Source: Nitrospinaceae bacterium (GTDB lineage Bacteria > Nitrospinota > Nitrospinia > Nitrospinales > Nitrospinaceae). Taken from it: a DNA stretch of 5,242 nucleotides. Position 1 is the first letter of the stretch. Every line of letters starts with the position of its first letter. The position numbers and the translations under genes were made by a program. The stretch covers positions 1-5,242 of the forward strand of contig JAJDAX010000096.1 in NCBI GenBank assembly GCA_029261615.1, in the 5' to 3' direction. Shown piece by piece: positions 1-4,984 of this stretch. The notes beneath the pieces are model-generated. The model saw nothing but the letters and a program-made list of their open reading frames with translations, was not told where the DNA came from and searched no databases.

Positions 1-46
1 GTAACTCGCTTAACCGTTCGATCTCTTTTAAATCGGCATCGTCCAT
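1..46 (-). CDS. Partial ORF, N-terminus of the next gene in the protease operon
   Basis: An ATG at 46-44 on the minus strand opens a frame with no stop to the window edge, giving 15 residues: MDDADLKEIERLSEL. It begins 14 nt after the stop codon of the downstream HtrA gene, as expected for a co-transcribed third gene. The peptide is acidic and looks helical, which is plausible for a real N-terminus. It faintly recalls N-termini of biotin carboxyl carrier proteins (AccB), but 15 residues cannot support an assignment. No Shine-Dalgarno sequence is visible; the gap is pyrimidine-rich (CCCTCCCTTT), so translation may depend on coupling to the preceding stop. The frame could be chance, since it is short. 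Confidence 0.4.
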   Translation of the reverse strand, partial: MDDADLKEIERLSEL

Positions 47-60
47 TTTTAAAGGGAGGG

Positions 61-1446
61 TCAGGGTTCGAGGGTCACATAATAACCGGAACGCCCGCGT
101 TGTACCAGTAACACGACACTGCTCAATTTACCTGCTTCCATAATGGCTTTTTCATAGTCAGCACGATTGCGTATATTATCCCGATTGACGCGACGGATCA
201 CGTCACCTGGCTGAATGCCAACCTTCCCGCACACTCCGTTTGGGGAAACCTTGACGATCACGACACCTTCCTCAGCTGACAACCGGTACCGCTTCCGCGC
301 CGAAAGGTCTACCGTACTCACACGGACCCCAAGCCATTGCTCCGCAAACTCACGCGCATAGCCAGGCGGGATTGTGGTCAGTCGCAGCCGGATATTTTTT
401 TTGGCGCCATCACGTAAGGCTCCGAGGTTAAAAACATCATCAATTGTATAAGATGACAATGCCTGGAAGTAATCCGACTTGTTGATCACCCGATGATCAC
501 CGATGGAGGTGATGATATCACCCTGTCGGATGCCGGCTTTTTCAGCTGGACCTCTTGGGACCACTCGTGTGACCAGGACACCCCCGCTATTTTCAAGTTT
601 GAAATAACGCACCAGGTCCGGCGTTAGATCTTGAACGGAAACACCCAGCCAACCCCGCCTGACTGTTCCATACTCAATCAGATCATTGACTATTCGACGC
701 GCTGTACCGATGGGGATGGCAAACCCGATGCCTTCCGCATCTTGAAAAATAGCCGTGTTGATCCCGATTAACGAACCGTTGATATTGAGCAACGGACCGC
801 CACTGTTCCCTGGGTTGATTGACGCATCGACCTGAATGAAATCGCTATAAACCTGTTTTCGATTGGCTCGAATTGTACGGTGTAAAGCGCTGATGATTCC
901 CTGAGTCACTGTGTGATTCAATCCAAAGGGGTTGCCGATGGCAATCACGGTTTCGCCGATCATTAAATCATCAGACCGCCCCATGGGCACAAATGGCAAG
1001 GGTTCCTTCGAATCGATTTTGATCACCGCAAGATCGGACCTCGCATCTGCACCAATCAATTGCGCTTCGTATTCCCGGTTGTCGAGAAGGGTGACCTGAA
1101 TGCGAACAGCCTGCGCGATGACATGCTCGTTGGTGAGGATGTATCCTTTGGAATTAATCAGCACCCCGGAGCCGAGGCTACGTCTTTTGGAAGGGCGTTT
1201 GGTGGGGGCATTACCGAAAAACTGACGGAAAAATGAATCACCAAAAAAACTACGAAAAGGGCTTTGATTTCCCCGCGGGGCTTCTTCGGTGAAAATATTG
1301 ACTACCGCAGGCCCTGCCGCTTCCGTCGCCCGCACAATAGGAGTACGACGGTTATCCAATCCGGCAGCATGCAATCCGCTCCAGGAAAGGGCAAACCCTG
1401 CCAAAATCAGGAGGGAGATAATCCTAATGAACCAACTTTTGGGCAT
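61..1446 (-). CDS. htrA: HtrA/Do-family periplasmic serine protease with two PDZ domains (second of tandem pair)
   Basis: This is a 461-aa trypsin-like serine endopeptidase of the Do (DegP/DegQ) family, which degrades or holds misfolded envelope proteins in the periplasm. Residues 1-28 form a signal segment (basic start, hydrophobic ISLLILAGFAL, likely cleavage after HAA). The protease domain spans about 40-260. Its catalytic triad is His108 (TNEHV), Asp138 (SDLAVIKI) and Ser215 (GNSGGP). PDZ1 starts near RGWLGV (264-269) and PDZ2 near QWLGVRV (370-376). The LA-loop region (about 54-90) is short, rich in Phe and then strongly basic (TKRPSKRR). The two-PDZ plan and length match DegP/DegQ rather than the single-PDZ, membrane-anchored DegS. 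A lone Cys406 lies in PDZ2. The start is the first ATG and gives a complete signal peptide, but no Shine-Dalgarno sequence precedes it. It follows the 500-aa paralogue by 67 nt. Confidence 0.95.
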   Translation of the reverse strand: MPKSWFIRIISLLILAGFALSWSGLHAAGLDNRRTPIVRATEAAGPAVVNIFTEEAPRGNQSPFRSFFGDSFFRQFFGNAPTKRPSKRRSLGSGVLINSKGYILTNEHVIAQAVRIQVTLLDNREYEAQLIGADARSDLAVIKIDSKEPLPFVPMGRSDDLMIGETVIAIGNPFGLNHTVTQGIISALHRTIRANRKQVYSDFIQVDASINPGNSGGPLLNINGSLIGINTAIFQDAEGIGFAIPIGTARRIVNDLIEYGTVRRGWLGVSVQDLTPDLVRYFKLENSGGVLVTRVVPRGPAEKAGIRQGDIITSIGDHRVINKSDYFQALSSYTIDDVFNLGALRDGAKKNIRLRLTTIPPGYAREFAEQWLGVRVSTVDLSARKRYRLSAEEGVVIVKVSPNGVCGKVGIQPGDVIRRVNRDNIRNRADYEKAIMEAGKLSSVVLLVQRGRSGYYVTLEP

Positions 1447-1466
1447 TATGAGATAACAAAGGAAAT

Positions 1467-1490
1467 CCCGGCGGGCAAATGCCCGCCGGG
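1467..1490 (-). terminator. Perfect GC-rich stem-loop between the two htrA genes (terminator, attenuator or processing site)
   Basis: CCCGGCGGGC (1467-1476) and GCCCGCCGGG (1481-1490) form a perfect 10-bp stem with a 4-nt loop. Read on the minus strand, the stem begins 23 nt after the stop of the 500-aa protease gene. It is followed by ATTTCCTTTGTTATC, which is U-rich but interrupted, so it looks like a weak or partial intrinsic terminator rather than a complete one. The 461-aa gene starts 20 nt beyond the stem. The likely effect is to lower downstream expression, or to protect the 3' end of the upstream message after processing. On the plus strand the tract after the stem is TTGTTTCAG, which is less terminator-like. 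Confidence 0.6.
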
Positions 1491-1513
1491 TTGTTTCAGA
1501 GATGGCTGGAAAT

Positions 1514-3016
1514 TTACTGAACTTTTACCGCGATGTAAATCGTCGACCCACCACGCCGGATCAACATCAAAGCGGTATCACCCTCTTTGAGGCTGGCGGT
1601 CTGGCTGCGGTAATCACTAATATTACGCACCGGCTTGCGATTGATCTCGGTAATGACATCACCGCGCCGGAGACCCGCTTCACCTGCGGATTTCCCCTGT
1701 ACTACGTTGGACACCAGAACGCCTTCAGTCGCATCAAGCTTTAAAGACTGCGCAAGTTCTGGCGTGATATCCTGCACTTCCATTCCCAGACTATCCTTAG
1801 GCAGCGATGCCACCTTGTTCTGAGTATCTTTAAGAACCGCGATGGTGACCTGGATGATTTCTGACTTTCCGTCACGGATCACCTCAACAGGAACTGCTTT
1901 GCCCGGAGTGGTACTGGCAACAATTTTTGGCAGCTCTTCCATTTCCTTTACGCTCTGGTTGTTAAACTTGACGATCACGTCACCCCGTTTGATCCCGGAT
2001 TTGTCTGCGGGACCATCTGGAATAACATCGCCCACAAGCGCACCATTGTCATCGCTCAGCTTGAAAGAGTCCGCGAGTTCCGGAGTGATCTTCTGAATCA
2101 TGACACCCAGCCAACCTCGGGTAACGGTACCTTTTTCGCGCAGGTCACTGAGAATACCTTTGGCGACGTTGATGGGAATGGCAAAGCCGATGCCCACGTT
2201 ACCACCCGTATTGCCTGAAATAATCGCGGTATTGATTCCGATCACTTCACCCTTGATGTTGATGAGAGGGCCGCCACTGTTGCCGGGGTTGATCGAAGCG
2301 TCGGTCTGAATATACTCATCATAGGGTCCGGCACCGATAGTCCTGTCTTTGGCGCTCACAACTCCTACGGTGACGGTATGACTGAGTCCAAAAGGGTTTC
2401 CAATAGCCATCACCCATTCGCCCACCTCGAGTTTATCCGAATCACCAAAGTTCAGGTGGTGGAAAGTCTCAGGTTCTCCTTTCTCCGGAACAATTTTGAT
2501 GAGTGCAATGTCGGTTTTGGAATCATGACCGATCAGGGTAGCGTTCATTTCTTTTTCTTTATCCCCCACAGTCACCGACACAACGATTTCATCAGCGCCA
2601 TCGACAACATGATAATTGGTGAGGATGTGTCCCTTTTCGTCAATAATAAATCCCGATCCCATGCCACGCTTCGGCTTGTTGTTGTTCTCACGTTCACCAA
2701 AGAACCGGTCGTAAAAATCACGAAAAGGATCCTGGCCACGCGGAGCATTTGGGTTTGGGTTAGGACGCTGAGGGGCCGGGGCACGCACAGTGGGTTCAGG
2801 ACCTTTTGACTTGACGCTGATATTCACCACTGCGGGATTCTGCTTCTTCGCGATTTCGACAAAAATATTGCTCCCCAACGCCATGTTGTCAGCGGTCAGG
2901 GCCGAGGCTTCCTCTATTAAAGTCCCGGTTAAAAATCCGGAGCCCTGACTTACGGGGAAACATAAAACCATAGCCAGAAGGAGTGAGCCACACCATTTTC
3001 TTTTGAGGCCTGTCAT
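1514..3016 (-). CDS. htrA: HtrA/Do-family periplasmic serine protease/chaperone with two PDZ domains (first of tandem pair)
   Basis: This is a 500-aa Do-family (DegP/DegQ type) endopeptidase acting in the periplasm on unfolded proteins. The N-terminus has a basic KRK stretch and a hydrophobic segment (about 11-24). Cleavage is plausible after ASA (37-39) or earlier. A Pro/Asn-rich segment (about 72-115) corresponds to the LA loop. The triad is His136 (TNYHV), Asp169 (TDIALIKI) and Ser247 (GNSGGP). IGNPFGL and the GIGFAIP strand are also present, as is typical. PDZ1 begins near RGWLGV (300-305) and PDZ2 near SLGMEVQDI (409-417). The length is typical of DegP-like proteins. The start codon has a good AGAAAGG ribosome site 7 nt upstream. 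It is the promoter-proximal gene of the minus-strand group and keeps every catalytic element, so it should be active. It differs from its neighbour in the LA loop and in a longer inter-PDZ linker, so the two are diverged paralogues. Confidence 0.96.
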   Translation of the reverse strand: MTGLKRKWCGSLLLAMVLCFPVSQGSGFLTGTLIEEASALTADNMALGSNIFVEIAKKQNPAVVNISVKSKGPEPTVRAPAPQRPNPNPNAPRGQDPFRDFYDRFFGERENNNKPKRGMGSGFIIDEKGHILTNYHVVDGADEIVVSVTVGDKEKEMNATLIGHDSKTDIALIKIVPEKGEPETFHHLNFGDSDKLEVGEWVMAIGNPFGLSHTVTVGVVSAKDRTIGAGPYDEYIQTDASINPGNSGGPLINIKGEVIGINTAIISGNTGGNVGIGFAIPINVAKGILSDLREKGTVTRGWLGVMIQKITPELADSFKLSDDNGALVGDVIPDGPADKSGIKRGDVIVKFNNQSVKEMEELPKIVASTTPGKAVPVEVIRDGKSEIIQVTIAVLKDTQNKVASLPKDSLGMEVQDITPELAQSLKLDATEGVLVSNVVQGKSAGEAGLRRGDVITEINRKPVRNISDYRSQTASLKEGDTALMLIRRGGSTIYIAVKVQ

Positions 3017-3023
3017 TGAGAAA

Positions 3024-3030
3024 CCTTTCT
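3024..3030 (-). promoter_or_regulatory. Ribosome binding site of the 500-aa htrA gene
   Basis: On the minus strand AGAAAGG is followed by the 7-nt spacer TTTCTCA and then the ATG at 3016. This fixes the start codon and contrasts with the second protease gene, which has no visible site. Confidence 0.75.
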
Positions 3031-3113
3031 TTCAGAAGCAGATTAAAGGTAAGGGAGCCTGATGATTAACAAAAAAGGATCTGGTAACACCTTTAATTAT
3101 GAAGGCTTTCCAT

Positions 3114-3138
3114 AAATCCTGTCAGGATTTTTTTTATT
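3114..3138 (+). terminator. Small stem-loop with T-run, terminator-like on the plus strand
   Basis: AAATCCT (3114-3120), loop GTC, and AGGATTT (3124-3130) form a 7-bp stem. On the plus strand it runs directly into more T residues (TTTTTATTT). That is the form of a weak intrinsic terminator, but no plus-strand gene lies upstream within this interval. It would stop antisense transcripts from the htrA region or end an unannotated small RNA. On the minus strand the same hairpin lies in the predicted 5' leader of the protease operon and is preceded, not followed, by the homopolymer, so it would not terminate that message. Confidence 0.4.
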
Positions 3139-3251
3139 TGAAAAGAACGCAGGCCTTTTAAAATGAAGGCCAAAACCCGGGGGATGACACCCTGAAAAAT
3201 CTGTCTGCCCCCTGCAATCAAAACGCTTTGAAGGTCAACGTCCAGTAACTC

Positions 3252-3281
3252 ATTATATAATGGCACTTTCAGAATTGACAA
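3252..3281 (-). promoter_or_regulatory. Sigma-70-type promoter for the tandem htrA operon
   Basis: Read on the minus strand, TTGTCA (3281-3276) is followed after 18 nt by TATAAT (3257-3252). This is a five-of-six -35 element and a perfect -10. Transcription should start near 3245, giving a leader of about 230 nt before the ATG at 3016. The -10 lies within the palindrome ATTATATAAT, so a TATAAT also reads on the plus strand, but no matching -35 was found there. No recognisable sigma-E-type element (GAACTT with TCTGA) was seen, although DegP homologues are often under envelope-stress control. Confidence 0.65.
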
Positions 3282-3308
3282 CTCCGTTTTCGGCCCATTT
3301 CACGGAGT
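3281..3308. repeat. Inverted repeat just upstream of the htrA promoter -35
   Basis: ACTCCG (3281-3286) and CGGAGT (3303-3308) are exact inverted arms 16 nt apart. Relative to the predicted minus-strand start near 3245 they cover about -36 to -63, where activator proteins commonly bind. The arms are only 6 bp, so chance occurrence is possible. No known regulator consensus is assigned. Confidence 0.3.
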
Positions 3309-3380
3309 ATTTTCCCATCTCCATCCCAAAGGGGTGACGACCCCCTACATTCCCGGGTTCTTAAATCAGGATTTCCTCTA

Positions 3381-3409
3381 TTGACTCCCGAAACCGGATT
3401 GCAGATAAT
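3381..3409 (+). promoter_or_regulatory. Sigma-70-type promoter for the DUF2065-lipoprotein-hda-ligase operon
   Basis: TTGACT (3381-3386) is followed by a 17-nt spacer and GATAAT (3404-3409). Both hexamers match five of six consensus positions and the spacing is ideal. Transcription should begin near 3416, leaving a leader of about 125 nt before the ATG at 3541. A short hairpin (TGAAGC-TGAC-GCTTCA, 3435-3450) would lie about 20 nt into that leader. Confidence 0.65.
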
Positions 3410-3416
3410 CGAGTCA
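3382..3416. repeat. Inverted repeat bracketing the plus-strand promoter
   Basis: TGACTC (3382-3387) overlaps the -35 hexamer and its exact inverse GAGTCA (3411-3416) lies at the predicted start site. The arm centres are 29 bp apart, roughly three helical turns, which is compatible with a repressor dimer or looped pair occluding the promoter. The arms are 6 bp, so the evidence is weak. Confidence 0.3.
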
Positions 3417-3540
3417 GGCTTCAAGATATAACTCTGAAGCTGACGCTTCAATCATCAGTCCCATTCGCTTATTTTGCTCTGCCCTTCCATAAGTGCTCAC
3501 CCGTTTTCGGGCAGACTCCCCCCAACTGGAATCGTGAACC

Positions 3541-3741
3541 ATGGCTTTCTTTCTCTCTGCAGCCGGTTTAATGATGATCTTCGAAGGAATTCCCTTTTTT
3601 TGTTTTCCCACCCAATACAAGGAGTGGGTCAGTAAACTTCCGGAAATTCCAAACTCCACCCTCAGAACCATCGGCCTGGTCGTGATGATCCTTGGGCTGG
3701 GTCTGGTTTATGTGGGTAAATCTCTTACGGTCCCTTCATGA
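3541..3741 (+). CDS. DUF2065 family small inner-membrane protein (YjeT-like)
   Basis: This 66-aa protein has two predicted membrane segments (about 2-21 and 41-59) joined by a short polar hairpin (TQYKEWVSKLPEIPNS). The pattern FEGIPFF near residues 14-20, the KLPEIP-x-x-x-LR-x-IG core and the final glycine-rich helix match DUF2065, whose E. coli member YjeT lies beside hflC. Its function is unknown. The start is supported because an in-frame stop (TGA at 3535-3537) lies just upstream, and because the conserved Glu-Gly pair falls at residues 15-16, as in YjeT. The ribosome site is weak (TGGA at 3527-3530, 10-nt spacing). Its stop overlaps the next start (ATGA, 3738-3741), indicating translational coupling to the lipoprotein gene. 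Confidence 0.88.
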   Translation: MAFFLSAAGLMMIFEGIPFFCFPTQYKEWVSKLPEIPNSTLRTIGLVVMILGLGLVYVGKSLTVPS

Positions 3742-4178
3742 AAATAATCCAATCACTGAATTTCAGGATTTTCCTCATTGGTATTTTGACTTTTGGTCTC
3801 AATGCTTGCGCTCTCATGGAACCGGTACAGCCCCCACCCGGTGAAGAAGGCGTCCAGAACCCGGCAGCGCTCACCACCCGGTTTGGCAATGTCCCCATCC
3901 CACCGGGATTCGATCTGGATCGCAGTAAATCCTTTATCTATGAATCCGGCAGCGGGGCAGTCAAAGTAGGCAAACTGCATCTTACCGGTTGGAACGATGA
4001 AGACGAGGTAATCGAGTTTTACAGAAATGAAATGGTGGCAAAGGGATGGTCGTCCATCAGCATCATGGAGCAAAAAATCACTGTGATGGTATACGAGCAG
4101 GAAGGCCAGATGTGCACCATCATGGTAGAGCCTTCCTTTAGCAAAACACACGTCGAGATCAACGTCGGACCAAAATAA
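3738..4178 (+). CDS. Putative lipoprotein of unknown function (146 aa)
   Basis: Residues 1-23 form a signal segment with a hydrophobic stretch (IFLIGILTFG) ending in the lipobox LNAC, with lipidated Cys24. Ala at +2 rather than Asp suggests outer-membrane sorting by the Lol rule of enterobacteria. After a Pro-rich tether (about 29-42) comes a compact domain. It has the run VPIPPGFDLD (52-61), then SFIYES, VGKL-x-LTGW, an amphipathic helix EVIEFYRNEMVAKGW (90-104), and alternating strands to the C-terminus. This P-x-P-x-GF ... FY-x-x-x-M-x-x-x-GW layout resembles small uncharacterised envelope lipoproteins I recall from other diderms, but I cannot name the family. It overlaps DUF2065 by 4 nt and stops 2 nt before the Hda-like gene, so it is firmly within the operon. 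No enzymatic motif is visible. Confidence 0.85.
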   Translation: MKIIQSLNFRIFLIGILTFGLNACALMEPVQPPPGEEGVQNPAALTTRFGNVPIPPGFDLDRSKSFIYESGSGAVKVGKLHLTGWNDEDEVIEFYRNEMVAKGWSSISIMEQKITVMVYEQEGQMCTIMVEPSFSKTHVEINVGPK

Positions 4179-4180
4179 CC

Positions 4181-4939
4181 ATGATGGGTTCTTCTTCAAC
4201 ACCTGGCGAGCCCGAAAAGACTCAGTTCCTTTTCAGATTCCCCGCACAGCCACTTTTTAATTTTGATAGTTTTATCGAATCTCCCTCATCGGCATTTGCC
4301 TTGTCTGCAGCTCAGGACCTGGTGGGCAATCCCGATGCGCCGTTTCAAACCCTGTTTATTTCCGGGGGACCGGGCTCAGGAAAAACGCATTTACTGATGG
4401 CCATGGGAAACGAAGCGTCAAATCAAGGGCAGGACACTCTTTATATTTCATGCAAGGAATGGGTCGAAAAGTTAAATTCGGCAGCACCCGAGAAGGGGCT
4501 TGAGTGGGCCAGCGAAGTTTCCCGTCATCAATTACTTTTAATGGACGACATAGACTATTTGACTGGCGTGCCAAAAGCACAGGAAATCCTGTATCAGGTT
4601 TACAATACCATTCGGGAAAATGGAGACCGCCTCGCACTTACCAGTCAACTTCCACCGGACCGATTGCCTGAAACGGAGTCGTATCTAACCTCACGCTTCC
4701 AATGGGGCCTGACGGTCGGAATCGATCTTTTAAGTGAAAAAGCCCAGGCCTCGGTGTTGACCAAACTAGGGAAAGACCGTGACCTTGAACTTCCCGAACG
4801 TGTTGTGAATTTCCTGATCCAGCAATTACCAAGAGACTATCCCTCCATGAAAAACGCCATTGAAAAAATCAACACAGAATCCCTGCGGCAAAAGAAGAAA
4901 GTCTCCATACCTCTGGTCAAATCCGCCCTCGATGTTTAA
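4181..4939 (+). CDS. hda: Hda-like DnaA-family AAA+ ATPase (DnaA domain III without the DNA-binding domain)
   Basis: This 252-aa protein matches the AAA+ domain of DnaA and ends without DnaA domain IV, as in Hda. Hda works with the DNA-loaded sliding clamp to stimulate ATP hydrolysis by DnaA and so limit re-initiation. Visible elements are the DnaA-like entry FNFDSFIESPSSAFA (26-40), Walker A GGPGSGKT (62-69), Walker B LLLMDDID (118-125), sensor I LALTS (151-155) and the box VII arginine finger in TSRFQWGL (Arg172). The C-terminal KKVSIPLVKSAL (239-250) closely parallels the end of E. coli Hda. QFLFRF (15-20) sits where Hda has its clamp-binding QLSLPL and may be a degenerate version. The sensor-II region reads RDYPSM (218-223) instead of RDLRTL, with Pro221 in place of the Arg. 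ATG occurs at both 4181 and 4184; the first is 2 nt after the lipoprotein stop, implying coupling. A DnaA-family loader or regulator of other function remains possible. Confidence 0.85.
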   Translation: MMGSSSTPGEPEKTQFLFRFPAQPLFNFDSFIESPSSAFALSAAQDLVGNPDAPFQTLFISGGPGSGKTHLLMAMGNEASNQGQDTLYISCKEWVEKLNSAAPEKGLEWASEVSRHQLLLMDDIDYLTGVPKAQEILYQVYNTIRENGDRLALTSQLPPDRLPETESYLTSRFQWGLTVGIDLLSEKAQASVLTKLGKDRDLELPERVVNFLIQQLPRDYPSMKNAIEKINTESLRQKKKVSIPLVKSALDV

Positions 4940-4972
4940 ACAAAGAACAACCATTACGCACCTAACTTTTCC

Positions 4973-4976
4973 GAGG
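4973..4976 (+). promoter_or_regulatory. Ribosome binding site of the ligase gene
   Basis: GAGG lies 8 nt before the ATG at 4985. It supports that start over the in-frame CTG at 4982 and suggests independent initiation despite operon placement. Confidence 0.65.
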
Positions 4977-4984
4977 CAGCCCTG

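Larger units (their letters stand above)
3017..3540. other. Divergent intergenic control region (524 bp)
   Basis: I find no convincing gene here. The interval separates two divergently transcribed operons and holds one promoter for each, listed separately. It also has several small dyads: AAATCCT-GTC-AGGATTT (3114-3130), GGCCTT-N8-AAGGCC (3152-3171), ACTCCG-N16-CGGAGT (3281-3308), GGGGT-GACG-ACCCC (3331-3344) and TGAAGC-TGAC-GCTTCA (3435-3450). Short open frames on the minus strand lack ribosome sites or overlap the promoters and are not called. No tRNA, riboswitch core or recombination site was recognised. The region is long for a simple divergent promoter, so a small RNA or decayed sequence cannot be excluded. 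Confidence 0.6.

Noticed and set aside
2378..2809. 143-codon plus-strand frame antisense to the first htrA gene
   Set aside because: It is a shadow of the strongly conserved protease-coding sequence, with no family resemblance or ribosome site.
3256..3261. Plus-strand TATAAT as a second plus-strand promoter
   Set aside because: It is the other half of the palindrome ATTATATAAT and has no -35 match at suitable spacing.
3275..3280. Perfect TTGACA on the plus strand as a promoter -35
   Set aside because: No acceptable -10 hexamer lies 16-18 nt downstream (ATTTCA, TTTCAC and TTCACG only). The same bases serve the minus-strand -35.
3093..3281. 62-codon minus-strand frame in the intergenic region
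   Set aside because: It would start with TTG inside the -35 element of the predicted htrA promoter, has no ribosome site and shows no recognisable family.
3114..3450. Cluster of small dyads as a REP/CRISPR-like repeat array
   Set aside because: The stems differ in sequence and spacing, with no shared repeat unit.
3269..3451. 60-codon minus-strand frame rich in Arg, Ser and Cys
   Set aside because: It overlaps both promoters, has unlikely composition and lacks a credible start context.
3414..3671. Minus-strand frame overlapping the start of the DUF2065 gene, with an internal ATG at 3542
   Set aside because: It conflicts with a recognisable DUF2065 protein and runs across the plus-strand leader. 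The 42-residue internal version has a purine-rich upstream tract but no family match.
3753..4202. 149-codon minus-strand frame antisense to the lipoprotein gene
   Set aside because: The plus strand has a lipobox and operon coupling, while the antisense product looks random.
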